From Tenacibaculum sp. 190524A02b (GTDB lineage: Bacteria > Bacteroidota > Bacteroidia > Flavobacteriales > Flavobacteriaceae), in assembly GCF_964036645.1 (NCBI RefSeq), contig NZ_OZ038525.1:1597501-1661500 (forward strand): a DNA stretch of 64,000 bases. Direction: 5' to 3'. Positions 25,994 to 35,775 of the stretch are shown here, in pieces (position 1 is the stretch's first letter; every line of letters begins with the position of its first letter). Position numbers and translations under genes: made by a program. The notes under the pieces were generated by a model that saw only the letters and a list, made by a program, of their open reading frames with translations, was not told where the DNA came from and did not search any database.

Positions 25994-27664
25994 TTGAAAA
26001 GACTATTCATCCTTACATTTTTATTTTTAGCTGTTCAAGGTTTTTCTCAAACCAAAAAAATCAAAGTACTTTCTAGTCAGTTTTCAGAAGCAGATGAAGA
26101 AAAATATCCTGGTGCTACTATTTTAATTGGTGATGTTAAAATAGCTCATGAAGGAGCTACTTTAGACTGTAAACGCGCTTTATTGTATAAAAAGAAAAAT
26201 TTATTTAAAGCAGCTGGAGAAGTAGTTATTGAACAAGGAGATAGTATTATTCAATATTCTGATTACGCCATTTATAATGGTAACACCAAAAAAGCTAAAT
26301 CATGGGGTAATGTTGAGGTAAATGATAAAGAAATGAAAATGACTACAGACACACTTCATTTTGATAGAAAAGCACAAGTTTTATATTATGAGCATGGTGC
26401 TACTATAAAAGATAAAAAAAACACACTTAAAAGCTTACGTGGCACTTATTTTTTAGAAGATAAAAAGTTTACTGCTAAATCTAAAGTAACTGTGGTAAAT
26501 ACTAAAAATCATTTAGAATCAGAACATCTAGATTATTATACTAACTCCAGTTTAGCATACCTATACGGCCCTAGTACTATTACTAATTTAAAAGATAGTA
26601 CAAAAATTTATTCAGAAAGAGGTTTTTACGATACTAATACTGAAGTTTCTTATTTTGTTAAAAGAGCCAAGTTATTTTTAAAGAATAGGACAGTTGAAGG
26701 TGATAGTTTATACTACGATAAAAGAAAAGGGTTTGCTTCTGCTACCAATAATATTAAAGTAATTGATACGCTTCAAAACATGGTTACTAAAGGTAATTAT
26801 GCTGAACTATATGAGGAAAAAGACTCTATTTTTATCATTAAAAAAGCCGTAGCCATTTCTGAACATCAGAAAGACTCTATGTATATTCATGGTGATAAAA
26901 TTTTAATCACTGGAAAACCTGAAAAAAGAATTGTTAGGATTTTTAATGATGTGAAAATTTTTAAATCTGACTTACAAGGTAAATGTGACTCTATCCATAC
27001 AAGTCAAGTTACTGGGTTAACTAAAATGTTTAAAAACCCTATTCTATGGTCAGGTAAAAGTCAGATTACTGGTGATAGTATTCATCTATTATCTGAGAAA
27101 AAAACGAACAAACTAGATTCTTTATTTGTAATACAAAACTCTTTTATTATTCAAAAAGATTCCTTAGCTATTGATGATTACAATCAAATTAAAGGTCGTA
27201 ATATTTATGGAAAGTTCATTAAAAATGAAATTAAAACGATGTTAGTTAAAGGGAATGCTGAATCTTTATACTTTAGTAGAGATGATGATACCCAAAAACT
27301 AGAAACAATTACTAAAGAAATTGCTAGTGATATTGAATTTACTTTAGAAGATAATGAGATAATAGAAACTAAATATTTTAAGAAATCTGAAGGAAAAACT
27401 TTTCCTCCTTCTGAGTTTCCAAAAGATGAAAAAAAGTTTAGAGGGTTTATTTGGCGTGGCAATGAGCAACCATTAACTATGGAAGATATATTTATAGACG
27501 ATGCTCCTACAACAATTAAAAAAGATGACCTCAAGACTACTACTTCTAACAAGGGTACTACTGATAAAAAAATTAATAAAGATGTATTAAAAGCTCAAGA
27601 GCAACTCACAAAAGAAAGCTTAAAGAAAAAAACTTCTCCTAAATATAATTTTAAAAAAGAGTAA
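25994..27664 (+). CDS. OstA/LptA-like LPS transport protein
   Basis: About 557 residues from a TTG at 25994. An in-frame ATG at 25955 exists but lies upstream of a perfect -7 box TATTTTTG (25968-25975), so the mRNA should start after it. The TTG start gives a compact signal peptide (LKRLFILTFLFLAVQGFSQ). The mature protein contains repeated OstA/LptA-type beta-jellyroll units (YPGATILIGDVKIAHEGATL, VIEQGDSIIQYSDYAIYNGN, MKMTTDTLHFDRKAQVLYYE). It should bind lipid A in the periplasm and bridge LPS to the outer membrane. A charged K-rich tail (from about 510) is an unusual extension. A class III aminotransferase gene follows after 99 bp. Confidence 0.85.
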   Translation: MKRLFILTFLFLAVQGFSQTKKIKVLSSQFSEADEEKYPGATILIGDVKIAHEGATLDCKRALLYKKKNLFKAAGEVVIEQGDSIIQYSDYAIYNGNTKKAKSWGNVEVNDKEMKMTTDTLHFDRKAQVLYYEHGATIKDKKNTLKSLRGTYFLEDKKFTAKSKVTVVNTKNHLESEHLDYYTNSSLAYLYGPSTITNLKDSTKIYSERGFYDTNTEVSYFVKRAKLFLKNRTVEGDSLYYDKRKGFASATNNIKVIDTLQNMVTKGNYAELYEEKDSIFIIKKAVAISEHQKDSMYIHGDKILITGKPEKRIVRIFNDVKIFKSDLQGKCDSIHTSQVTGLTKMFKNPILWSGKSQITGDSIHLLSEKKTNKLDSLFVIQNSFIIQKDSLAIDDYNQIKGRNIYGKFIKNEIKTMLVKGNAESLYFSRDDDTQKLETITKEIASDIEFTLEDNEIIETKYFKKSEGKTFPPSEFPKDEKKFRGFIWRGNEQPLTMEDIFIDDAPTTIKKDDLKTTTSNKGTTDKKINKDVLKAQEQLTKESLKKKTSPKYNFKKE

Positions 27665-27763
27665 ATATTGCTATATTGCTCAAAGGGAAAACTAAGATAA
27701 AGGGTAAAATCTACTACTCTATCTAACTTTTTCATAGCACATATAACCTAAACTTATATTTTA

Positions 27764-28978
27764 ATGAAGGAGGATTTTTTTAAACACCAAGGACAGACTA
27801 CACCACATTCTTTAGCTATTGAAATTTCGCATGCCTATGGTAATTATATTTATGATACCTCAGGTAATAAATTATTAGATTTTGTAGCGGGTGTTTCTGC
27901 AAACAGTTTAGGCCATAATCATCCTAAAGTAAATAGCGCCATTAAAGACCAGTTATCTTTATACACACATGTGATGGTTTATGGTGAGTTTATACAAAAA
28001 CCTCAATTAGAACTGTGTAAAAAAATAGTAGCTACATTACCTGATGATTTATCTTCTGTTTATTTAGTTAACTCAGGAACAGAAGCAACAGAAGGTGCTT
28101 TAAAACTAGCAAAACGTTTTACAGGAAGGAGTGAAATTATCAGTGCTAAAAATTCGTATCATGGCAATACACAAGGTGCTATGAGTGTTTGTGGTTCTGA
28201 AAAGCAAAATCAAGCTTATCGCCCCTTAATACCTGGAATTAAGTTTATAACCTATAATAATGAAATTGATTTAGAGCAAATAACTACTAAAACTGCAGCA
28301 GTTATATTGGAAACTATTCAAGGTGGCGCTGGTTTTATAGAACCAACTAATGGTTATTTAACTAAAGTAAAAGAGAAATGTAAAGCTGTAGGTGCATTAC
28401 TAATTTTAGATGAAATTCAAACTGGTATTGGTAGAACAGGTACTTTTTGGGGATTTGAAAACTATAAAGTAATACCAGATATTATTATAACAGGAAAAGG
28501 TTTGGGCGGAGGAATGCCTATTGGTGCATTTATTAGTTCACATGAAATTATGAGCTCCTTAAAAGAGAACCCTAAACTAGGACATATAACTACTTTTGGT
28601 GGACACCCTGTAATTGCAGCTGCAGCTTTAGCCACTATTGAGGAAATAACAAATGCTAATTTAACTAAAGAAACTTTAAGAAAAGAAAAGTTAATTCGTA
28701 AACTTTTAGAAAAACACTCAAAAATTAAAGAGATTAGAGGTCGTGGATTAATGTTAGCTGCTATAGTAGCATCAAGTGAAATTGCTAGTAATGTCATTTT
28801 AAATTGCCTTAAAGAAGGTTTAATTTTATTTTGGCTACTTTTTGAAGGAAAAGCTATTAGAATTACACCTCCATTAACCATTAGTGATTCTGAAATAGAA
28901 ATAGGCTGCACTATTTTATTAAATGCCTTAAACGCTATTGATAATCAAAATCAATCTAGCCAAGAAGAAGAAGAATAA
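27764..28978 (+). CDS. Class III PLP-dependent aminotransferase
   Basis: 404 residues of the acetylornithine/ornithine aminotransferase group. Motifs are NSGTEATEGALKLAKR (PLP phosphate binding, 103-118), LILDEIQTGIGRTG (Asp216 for the ring nitrogen) and the Schiff-base Lys245 in ITGKGLGGGMPIGA. Because the arginine genes are not nearby, the amino donor or acceptor is uncertain; relatives in Bacteroidota are annotated simply as aspartate aminotransferase family. It stands after the OstA-like gene and before the T9SS beta-propeller gene. Confidence 0.9.
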   Translation: MKEDFFKHQGQTTPHSLAIEISHAYGNYIYDTSGNKLLDFVAGVSANSLGHNHPKVNSAIKDQLSLYTHVMVYGEFIQKPQLELCKKIVATLPDDLSSVYLVNSGTEATEGALKLAKRFTGRSEIISAKNSYHGNTQGAMSVCGSEKQNQAYRPLIPGIKFITYNNEIDLEQITTKTAAVILETIQGGAGFIEPTNGYLTKVKEKCKAVGALLILDEIQTGIGRTGTFWGFENYKVIPDIIITGKGLGGGMPIGAFISSHEIMSSLKENPKLGHITTFGGHPVIAAAALATIEEITNANLTKETLRKEKLIRKLLEKHSKIKEIRGRGLMLAAIVASSEIASNVILNCLKEGLILFWLLFEGKAIRITPPLTISDSEIEIGCTILLNALNAIDNQNQSSQEEEE

Positions 28979-29012
28979 CTGAGTTTTAACTCTAAGATAC
29001 CTTATTTTTCAT

Positions 29013-29103
29013 CTATTTAACTGTAGGTAAACTCCATTCATCTATAGTTAATTATTAACCAATCCATTTTATCTTTTTAAAGCTTTATTAGCATGTAATT
29101 TTA
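29013..29103 (+). promoter_or_regulatory. LytTR-like direct repeat and promoter, site 3
   Basis: Left half CTATTTAACTGTAGG (29013-29027) and right half TCCATTCATCTATAG (29033-29047); the ATT cores are 21 bp apart. The -7-like box TAATTTTA (29096-29103) starts 60 bp after the right ATT. It lies 28 bp before the ATG of the T9SS beta-propeller protein. Confidence 0.5.
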
Positions 29104-29130
29104 CACTACCAATCAATAAAAAGTAGTGAC

Positions 29131-31722
29131 ATGCATAATTTAAAATCTTTTATAACTTATCTTTTCCTATTAATTATATCACTCCCAAATACTTTTTCTC
29201 AAGAGCCTTTTAATTGTGATTATCATGCTTATTTATTTCAAAGAAATGATGTATTTGCGGTTGATTTAGCTTCTGGCTCTTCTTACGAGGTTGCCACTGA
29301 TATAACAGCAGGAAACATTAATGCTACTGGATACAACCCTAAAGATGGTTATATATGGGGATCTTTAAGTTATCCTGAAAAGACAATAGTAAGAGTTGGT
29401 AAAAATTTTTCTGTAGATATTTACACCATTGATGCATTACCAACATCCAATAGATATATTGGAGATGTAAGTTATGAAGGCATTTATTATTTAAAAGCCG
29501 GCAACAATACTTATTACATTATTGATTTAGATCCTACATCACCCAGCTACTTAACTTCATTAGGTACTGGCACTTTATCTCAAGGAATTGTTGTACATGA
29601 TTGGGCTTTTAATGCATTAGATAATCTTTTATATACCGTTGAGAAAGGAACAAATAAACTTTATAGAATAGATATTACTACAGGAATTGTAGAGAATTTA
29701 GGGGAAGTTCCCATCTTATCAGGTTTAAATTACACTTACGGTGCTGTTTATTTTGATAATATGGGAAATTTTTATGTATCAGCAAATCAAACAGGCACTG
29801 TATATATTATTAATGAAGTTACCAATTTAACTAACGGAAGTACTATTAACTCTAATATTTTTGCTTTCGGTCCATCAAGCTCTAGTAATGATGGAGCTAG
29901 ATGTCCTACGGCTCCTGTGCCTATGGAAGACTGTTCTAATGGATTTGATGATGACGGGGATGGTTTGGTTGATTGTGATGATCCTTCTTGCTCAGGAGTA
30001 GCCTCTTGTCCTACAATAGAAGCTCCTACAACTAGTGGTAACGAAGGAGGTCTTGAGAGTAACGATAGATTATCACAACAAATCAATAAACGTAATTTTA
30101 ATCGTATTAAATCGAACTATAAATTCAACAAAAACAAAGCAAAAAGAATTTCAAAAAGTAGTTCTTATGGAAAAAACATAAAAAATAAAACCATCACTTT
30201 AAATGATTTTATTCCCTTAGGTGTAATTTTTGAAGATGAAGTTATTGAGTCTAGTCCAAAAGACCTAATTGCAATTACTAATGCTACAGATATATTATCT
30301 GTTGATTATCAAAAATCAGGTGAAACCATTGCTTCAATATTAGCTATTAAAACTGAAAAAGGTGTTTATGAGCATACTAAGTATATCTGTGACCGTCTAC
30401 TAGGAGCTGAACTTTTATCTGTTTCAACAATAAATATACAGGGACATAATTTTATAAAATCAATCATAAAAAATGTAGACGGAGGTATTGAATTTGTTCT
30501 TAGTTTATCTGCAAAAACCGAAACAAATGGAGAAGAATTCAGTATTGATAGTCACTGGAATTTAGACAAATACACTAAAAATGTTAATTATTATAATTTT
30601 CAAGTATGGTCAAATACAGTAGACAATTTAGCTTTACTTGGCGAGGAAATTATTAAACTTTTAAATGTAAAAAAAACAATTAATAGTTATAGTTTATCTT
30701 CACCACCTCCTGTATTTGTTAGAAAAGGAGTCTACAAAAATGGGCAATTAAATCTAGATATTGTAAATGTTAATGCAAGTAAAAACATCCTATTTGATGC
30801 TGGTTTTAAACAAACAGAAACCAGTGAATTATCTCAAATGTCTTCAACTATTAACCTTGATAAAAAATACATGACAAATGTAACTGTAAATACAGGCAAC
30901 TTATTTGATATTGGTTTTAGAATTGGTGATGGTACACAAACTCCTGATGATTTATTTCTTTCAGATGGCCCATGGGGAATTGATGATGCTGCTACAAGTA
31001 CTCAAGTTGCATTATTTAATGTAAATCCCAACAATAAACAAGTGGCTATAGATGAATACGCTATTGAAAGAAACATTGAATTGAAAGCTACAACAAAAGA
31101 ATACATATCGGTTTATAAAGCTTTCACTCCTCGATTTAAGCCTATGGATATTTCTAATTATAAAAGCTTACAATTTCAGGCTAAAGGAACCGGTAAACTT
31201 GAGATTAGATTTATAAAAAACAGTATCAATGTTTGGGAAAATCAACATGTAGCCACTGTTAACTTATCTCCTGAATTGGCTAATTATAATATACCTTTTG
31301 AAAACTTTACCTCTCCTTCTGAAAATATAGTATTATTTAACGATGTTGTTACCATAGTTTTTACCATGGTTTCTAATGATGGATTAGAGAAAAATAAAGA
31401 AATAACTATTAATGAATTAAAACTTACTAATACTACTACGCTAAGTTCAAATTCATTTACCAATAGTAGTGACAATAACTTAAAAATAACACCTAATCCT
31501 GTACGCACAAAAACAATGATTTACTTTACTAGTAATACCTCTGAAAGTAGTAGTTTTACACTTTATAACAAACTAGGACAAGTGATTTTAAATAAAGAAA
31601 TATTACTTAAAAATGGAGAAAATAAAATCCCTTTCTCTAGAGATAACTTTTCCTCGGGTATCTACTTATTCAACATTAAGAGTTCAACACTAATGCTATC
31701 AGGAAAATTAATTATAGAATAA
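29131..31722 (+). CDS. T9SS type A secreted protein with beta-propeller-like domain
   Basis: 863 residues. A signal peptide (FLLIISLPNTFSQ) leads to a propeller-like region (about 28-270; CDYHAYLFQRNDVFAVDLAS, NPKDGYIWGSL, VHDWAFNALDNLLYTVEKG). A calcium-binding-like loop follows (DCSNGFDDDGDGLVDCDDPS, about 270-290). The middle 330-740 is unassigned. The type A sorting domain is at the end (LKITPNPVRTKTMIYFTS ... SGIYLFNIKSSTLMLSGKLI). Surface or extracellular location is expected. Its promoter carries the LytTR-like operator shared with the NO-sensing operon and several small RNAs. Confidence 0.82.
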   Translation: MHNLKSFITYLFLLIISLPNTFSQEPFNCDYHAYLFQRNDVFAVDLASGSSYEVATDITAGNINATGYNPKDGYIWGSLSYPEKTIVRVGKNFSVDIYTIDALPTSNRYIGDVSYEGIYYLKAGNNTYYIIDLDPTSPSYLTSLGTGTLSQGIVVHDWAFNALDNLLYTVEKGTNKLYRIDITTGIVENLGEVPILSGLNYTYGAVYFDNMGNFYVSANQTGTVYIINEVTNLTNGSTINSNIFAFGPSSSSNDGARCPTAPVPMEDCSNGFDDDGDGLVDCDDPSCSGVASCPTIEAPTTSGNEGGLESNDRLSQQINKRNFNRIKSNYKFNKNKAKRISKSSSYGKNIKNKTITLNDFIPLGVIFEDEVIESSPKDLIAITNATDILSVDYQKSGETIASILAIKTEKGVYEHTKYICDRLLGAELLSVSTINIQGHNFIKSIIKNVDGGIEFVLSLSAKTETNGEEFSIDSHWNLDKYTKNVNYYNFQVWSNTVDNLALLGEEIIKLLNVKKTINSYSLSSPPPVFVRKGVYKNGQLNLDIVNVNASKNILFDAGFKQTETSELSQMSSTINLDKKYMTNVTVNTGNLFDIGFRIGDGTQTPDDLFLSDGPWGIDDAATSTQVALFNVNPNNKQVAIDEYAIERNIELKATTKEYISVYKAFTPRFKPMDISNYKSLQFQAKGTGKLEIRFIKNSINVWENQHVATVNLSPELANYNIPFENFTSPSENIVLFNDVVTIVFTMVSNDGLEKNKEITINELKLTNTTTLSSNSFTNSSDNNLKITPNPVRTKTMIYFTSNTSESSSFTLYNKLGQVILNKEILLKNGENKIPFSRDNFSSGIYLFNIKSSTLMLSGKLIIE

Positions 31723-31730
31723 TCTCAATT

Positions 31731-31821
31731 ACCATTTAACGATAGTAATTAACCATTCACCTATACATAAGCTGTTACTATCTTCTAATAAACTATATTT
31801 AATATAAATAAAATATATTTG
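31731..31821 (+). promoter_or_regulatory. LytTR-like direct repeat and promoter, site 4
   Basis: The clearest copy: ACCATTTAACGATAG (31731-31745) and ACCATTCACCTATAC (31752-31766), exactly 21 bp apart. A perfect -7 box TATATTTG (31814-31821) starts 59 bp after the A of the right ATT. It drives the response regulator/H-NOX operon. Confidence 0.55.
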
Positions 31822-31852
31822 TTTAACGCTAAAAACCTTCGTACACGAAATT

Positions 31853-32254
31853 ATGAGTTTAAATATTTTATTAGTAGAGGATGACGAAATAGAAAAGTTA
31901 AAGTTTGACAGAGCTTTAAAGAAGCTAGACTTGCAACACAATGTAATGAAAGCTAGTAATGGAGAAGAAGCTTTAGCGAAGTGCAAAGAAGTAATTCCTA
32001 ATTTAATTCTTTTAGACTTAAATATGCCTAAAATGAATGGACTAGAATTTTTATCGCTTTTGCGTGCTGATGAAAACTTAAAATTTGTACCAACTGTAGT
32101 TTTTTCTACATCCAATAATCATCAAGATATGATAAATGCCTACAAAATAGGCATTGCGGGTTATGTTGTAAAACCATTGCATTATAATGACTACGTTGCC
32201 TTAATTGATAAGATTATTAATTACTGGACCGTTAATGAATTAGTTACTTTATAA
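31853..32254 (+). CDS. Single-domain response regulator
   Basis: 133 residues forming a lone receiver domain: acidic pair Asp10/Asp11, phospho-acceptor Asp55 (LLDLNMPKMNG), Thr/Ser switch in VVFSTSNN, and Lys107 in YVVKPLH. There is no DNA-binding output domain, so it may work by protein contact or as a phosphate shuttle. It is the first gene before H-NOX and a histidine kinase and should receive phosphate from that kinase. Confidence 0.9.
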   Translation: MSLNILLVEDDEIEKLKFDRALKKLDLQHNVMKASNGEEALAKCKEVIPNLILLDLNMPKMNGLEFLSLLRADENLKFVPTVVFSTSNNHQDMINAYKIGIAGYVVKPLHYNDYVALIDKIINYWTVNELVTL

Positions 32255-32313
32255 ATTTTTTACTATCTTTCATTACTAGTAAATAAATTGATTAATCCCC
32301 CAATAATAACTAG

Positions 32314-32859
32314 ATGAAAGGAATAGTATTTACCGGATTTTTAGAAATGGTTGAAGAAAAATTCGGATTAGAAACTGCTGATACCATAATCACCAAGTCT
32401 AACTTAAAATCAGGAGGAATCTATACTACAGTAGGGACTTATGATTTTGGTGAAATGGTAAGTTTAATAACCAGCTTAAGCCAAGAAACCAATATAGAAG
32501 TACCTGCATTAATACACGCCTATGGACTTTATTTTTTTAACACCCTAAAAAAAGGATACCCTGATATTTTTAACCACTACCAAACGGCTTTTGGATTAAT
32601 ATCTGGTATAGAAAAACACATTCATGTTCATGTTAGAAAAATTTATCCTGATGCTGAACTTCCTTATTTTATAACTCACGAAGAAACCAAAGATAAACTC
32701 ATTATTGAATACCGTTCTGAAAGAGCTATGTATCCTTTTGCTGAAGGACTCATGGAAAGAACTATAGAACATTATGGTGAAAACGCTTCTATTGAAAAAA
32801 AACTATTAGATGATAAGGGAACTAAAGTTTTATTTACCCTAAGAAGAAATGACCAATGA
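32314..32859 (+). CDS. hnoX: H-NOX haem nitric-oxide sensor
   Basis: 181 residues, the normal size of a stand-alone H-NOX protein. The proximal haem ligand is His104, placed seven residues before Tyr111 in IHVHVRKIYPDAELP. The haem-propionate motif YxSxR is present as YRSER (133-137). Stand-alone H-NOX proteins bind NO through ferrous haem and control a kinase encoded next to them. Its 3' end overlaps the histidine kinase start by 11 bp, so the two are made together. Confidence 0.92.
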   Translation: MKGIVFTGFLEMVEEKFGLETADTIITKSNLKSGGIYTTVGTYDFGEMVSLITSLSQETNIEVPALIHAYGLYFFNTLKKGYPDIFNHYQTAFGLISGIEKHIHVHVRKIYPDAELPYFITHEETKDKLIIEYRSERAMYPFAEGLMERTIEHYGENASIEKKLLDDKGTKVLFTLRRNDQ

Positions 32860-34582
32860 TCGAATAAAAATTTTAGAACGTGCCTTACATAGAGCTACCG
32901 AAGCAAGGAAACAAGCTGAAGAGATACTTGAACAAAAATCGTTAGAACTCTATGAAATCAATCAAAAGTTAATAGCCAACAATACCACAATTGAAGCTTT
33001 GCTTAATGAGCAATCTTCTCAATTAAAATTAATTGTTGATAATTCTTCTCTTGGTATTGTTCTAACTCAAAAACATCAATTAATTAAAGTCAACAAAGCT
33101 TTCATACAACTTCTTGGATATACTGAAGAAGAGCTTATTCAAATGACTATTAAAGATATATCACATGAAGACAATCATGAAGAATCTTCCAAGTTAATTA
33201 CTCAATTACATTCTGGAAAAATTGACAATTTTGCACTTAAAAAAAAGTATAAAAAGAAAGATGGTAATATTATTGTTTGTAGAGTTAATGTTAGTGCTGT
33301 AAGAAATACTAATGGTTCTGTTAAATATCAAATTGCACTAATTGAAGATGTTACACAAATGGAGCATAAAACTAGTCTATTAAATGCTCTTAATCAGCTT
33401 TCCATTTCTATTTTAGGCAAACGAGACTTACATGAAATTGCTTGGGAAATAGCCAAGAACACTGCTAATCATTTAAACTTAGAAGATTGTGTAGTGTATG
33501 CAATGAATAATGAAACCAATATGCTTACACCTATTGCGGCATATGCCAATATTCCTATTGAAAACTTTAATATTATTGACCTTAAAAGTATTCCTTATGG
33601 TAAAGGTGTTATAGGGAACGCAGCGAAAACAGGTAAATATCAGTTAGTAAACGATACTACTAAAAATAAAATGTATATTGTTGATGGATATAGACGTTTA
33701 TCTGAGCTTACTGTGCCAATTATAGCTAATAATAAAGTTATTGGAATAATTGACTCTGAACATAGTAAAAAAGGATATTTTACAGAAGAACATGTTGAAG
33801 TTTTTAATAATATAGCAAGCCTTGCTTCTGCTCAGTTTAATAGCGCTATTAGTTTAATTAATGAAAAAAAGGCTTTACAAGAGAAAAATGTTTTATTACA
33901 TCAATTAGAAAAAAATAATGAAGAATTAAAAAACTTTGCACATGTAGTTTCTCATGATTTAAAATCTCCCTTAAGAAGTATTTCTGCACTACTTTCTTGG
34001 ATTCAAGAAGATAATGATGGAAAATTTGATGAAGATACTTTAACCAATTTTAATGCCTTATTCAATAAAATTGACCGAATGGATCAATTAATTAATGGTA
34101 TTTTAAAATACTCTAGTATAGATAAAGTGAATAAAGGCTATCAAAAGGTAGATATAAATAAACTTGTTAATGAAATAATTGACACTATTTTTATTCCTGA
34201 AAACTTTATTGTGGAAATAAAAAATCCGTTGCCTATTATTTATGGAGATAAGTTTAAATTTCATCAACTCTTTCAAAATTTAATAAGCAATGCTATTAAG
34301 TATACCCATAAAGAAAAAGGAATTGTTACTGTAGATGTTGAAGAACATAAAAGTCACTATACTTTTTCTATAAAAGACAATGGTATTGGAATTGACAAAA
34401 AATACCATAGCAAAATCTTTGAAGTTTTCGAAACCCTTGAAGATCCAAACGAAAACTCTACAGGAATAGGTTTATCTATTGTTAAAAAAATAATAGATTT
34501 ATATGACGGTAAAATTTGGCTGGAAAGTGAAAAAGGAAAAGGAACAACTTTCTTTTTCAAACTTAAAAAGAAACCTCGTTAA
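32849..34582 (+). CDS. H-NOX-associated PAS/GAF sensor histidine kinase
   Basis: 577 residues, no membrane helix, so cytosolic. An N-terminal coiled coil (RALHRATEARKQAEEILEQK, typical for kinases beside H-NOX) precedes a PAS domain (about 60-170, QLIKVNKAFIQLLGYTEEEL), a GAF domain (about 180-335, YGKGVIGNAAKTGKYQLVND), HisKA with His369 (VVSHDLKSPLRS) and an HATPase (DNGIGIDKKYHSKIFEVFE, STGIGLSIVKKI). It overlaps the H-NOX gene and should be tuned by it in response to NO. Confidence 0.92.
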   Translation: MTNDRIKILERALHRATEARKQAEEILEQKSLELYEINQKLIANNTTIEALLNEQSSQLKLIVDNSSLGIVLTQKHQLIKVNKAFIQLLGYTEEELIQMTIKDISHEDNHEESSKLITQLHSGKIDNFALKKKYKKKDGNIIVCRVNVSAVRNTNGSVKYQIALIEDVTQMEHKTSLLNALNQLSISILGKRDLHEIAWEIAKNTANHLNLEDCVVYAMNNETNMLTPIAAYANIPIENFNIIDLKSIPYGKGVIGNAAKTGKYQLVNDTTKNKMYIVDGYRRLSELTVPIIANNKVIGIIDSEHSKKGYFTEEHVEVFNNIASLASAQFNSAISLINEKKALQEKNVLLHQLEKNNEELKNFAHVVSHDLKSPLRSISALLSWIQEDNDGKFDEDTLTNFNALFNKIDRMDQLINGILKYSSIDKVNKGYQKVDINKLVNEIIDTIFIPENFIVEIKNPLPIIYGDKFKFHQLFQNLISNAIKYTHKEKGIVTVDVEEHKSHYTFSIKDNGIGIDKKYHSKIFEVFETLEDPNENSTGIGLSIVKKIIDLYDGKIWLESEKGKGTTFFFKLKKKPR

Positions 34583-34599
34583 TTACTAAATTAACGAGG
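34574..34599 (+). terminator. Terminator of the NO-sensing operon
   Basis: Perfect 11-bp stem CCTCGTTAATT / AATTAACGAGG with loop ACTA, which includes the kinase stop codon. The following tract CTTATTCC is weak. The rest of 34600-34815 shows nothing recognisable. Confidence 0.6.
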
Positions 34600-34815
34600 C
34601 TTATTCCAAATTGATTGGGGAATACAAACAAACTACTAACAAAAATTTATCTCTTAATTTAAATTTCTTTTACTTTACCTAAATTTACTAATTTTTCATT
34701 ATTATTCCTAACCTTTATTCTTGTTTTTTCAAATAAAATAGATGAAACACATTTAAATATCGATAAAACACACAAAAACAAATCTCAAATACTTTTTTTT
34801 TAAAATTAAAAACAT

Positions 34816-34849
34816 AAAAAAACTCTTTAAAGATTACATCGTTAAAGAG
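34816..34849 (-). terminator. Terminator of the GT2 gene
   Basis: Stem CTCTTTAA / TTAAAGAG (34823-34830 and 34842-34849), followed on the minus strand by TTTTTTT. Confidence 0.65.
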
Positions 34850-34874
34850 CTATTTTGGAGAGAAACAAAACACC

Positions 34875-35609
34875 TTAGCTCAAACTATATGCAACCCATA
34901 TTTTAGCTAATCTGAAAGGAATTTGCAGGCTATCTTTTAATCCTAATTTAGAATCTTCAACATGATTCCACTTCTTTAAAGGTTGTTCTTTTATATATTC
35001 CATTATATTTTTTCCATTAAAGTGTTTTTTCAACCTTAAAAACATCTCTACATCAAATAACCATCTACTTTTAAATATAGAATTATACATTACTGGTATG
35101 TATTTCTTTCTAAACACTTTAGCTCCGCATTGTGTATCTTTTATAGGCAACCCTAAAATCATTTGTATACAAAACATTACTATAGACGAGAACATTTTTC
35201 TCATAGCACTTCTATTTACATCTTGATTTCCACAATTTCTTGACCCAAATACCATTATTAGTTTTCTATTTTGTTTTAAACTCTTTAATAAGCCATCAAA
35301 ATCTTCAAAGTCTGTAGATAAATCTGCATCAAGATACCCTACATATTCAATTTTTGTTTGGCTGTAGAAAAAACGAGCTCCTACTCTTATGGCCGCAGAC
35401 TTACCTTGATTTTTTTTCATGTTAATTACGGTAATTCTATTTCTAAACTCTTCTTTAAAGTTATTTAACACTTCTAATGTATTGTCTTTACTGCCATCAT
35501 TTACAAAACATAAATGAAATTCAGTATAGTCTCTTAAACATTTTCTAAAAGCTTGAAGATTTAATCTCTTTTCTTCATTATAACATGGAATGATAATACC
35601 TACTTTCAT
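34875..35609 (-). CDS. Family 2 glycosyltransferase (dolichyl-phosphate glucosyltransferase-like)
   Basis: 244 residues. GT-A fold motifs are IIPCYNEEKRLN, CFVNDGSKDNT, NQGKSAAIRVGA and the DXD-like DADLSTD. The pattern is close to enzymes that charge a polyprenyl phosphate with glucose or mannose on the cytoplasmic face. It diverges from the GT-C-like membrane protein gene (166 bp apart), which may use the lipid-linked sugar made here. Confidence 0.85.
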   Translation of the reverse strand: MKVGIIIPCYNEEKRLNLQAFRKCLRDYTEFHLCFVNDGSKDNTLEVLNNFKEEFRNRITVINMKKNQGKSAAIRVGARFFYSQTKIEYVGYLDADLSTDFEDFDGLLKSLKQNRKLIMVFGSRNCGNQDVNRSAMRKMFSSIVMFCIQMILGLPIKDTQCGAKVFRKKYIPVMYNSIFKSRWLFDVEMFLRLKKHFNGKNIMEYIKEQPLKKWNHVEDSKLGLKDSLQIPFRLAKIWVAYSLS

Positions 35610-35775
35610 AATATCTGGGATTTAAATACACTCCAAAAGTAGCGTGGAGATAGAGTGTTTACAGGGTAAAATCGTTTAGTAAGACATTTACTATCGATAA
35701 GAAGTATTTATCTATAGATTAGTATTTCATCGATGTTTCTTATCTTTATTATAACAATATTAATCAACTTTAATC

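Noticed and set aside
35673-35735. Three ATTT(A/C) repeats before the GT-C-like gene, resembling the LytTR-like half-sites
   Set aside because: Spacings are 20 and 18 bp and the nearest -7-like box is about 18 bp away instead of 60.
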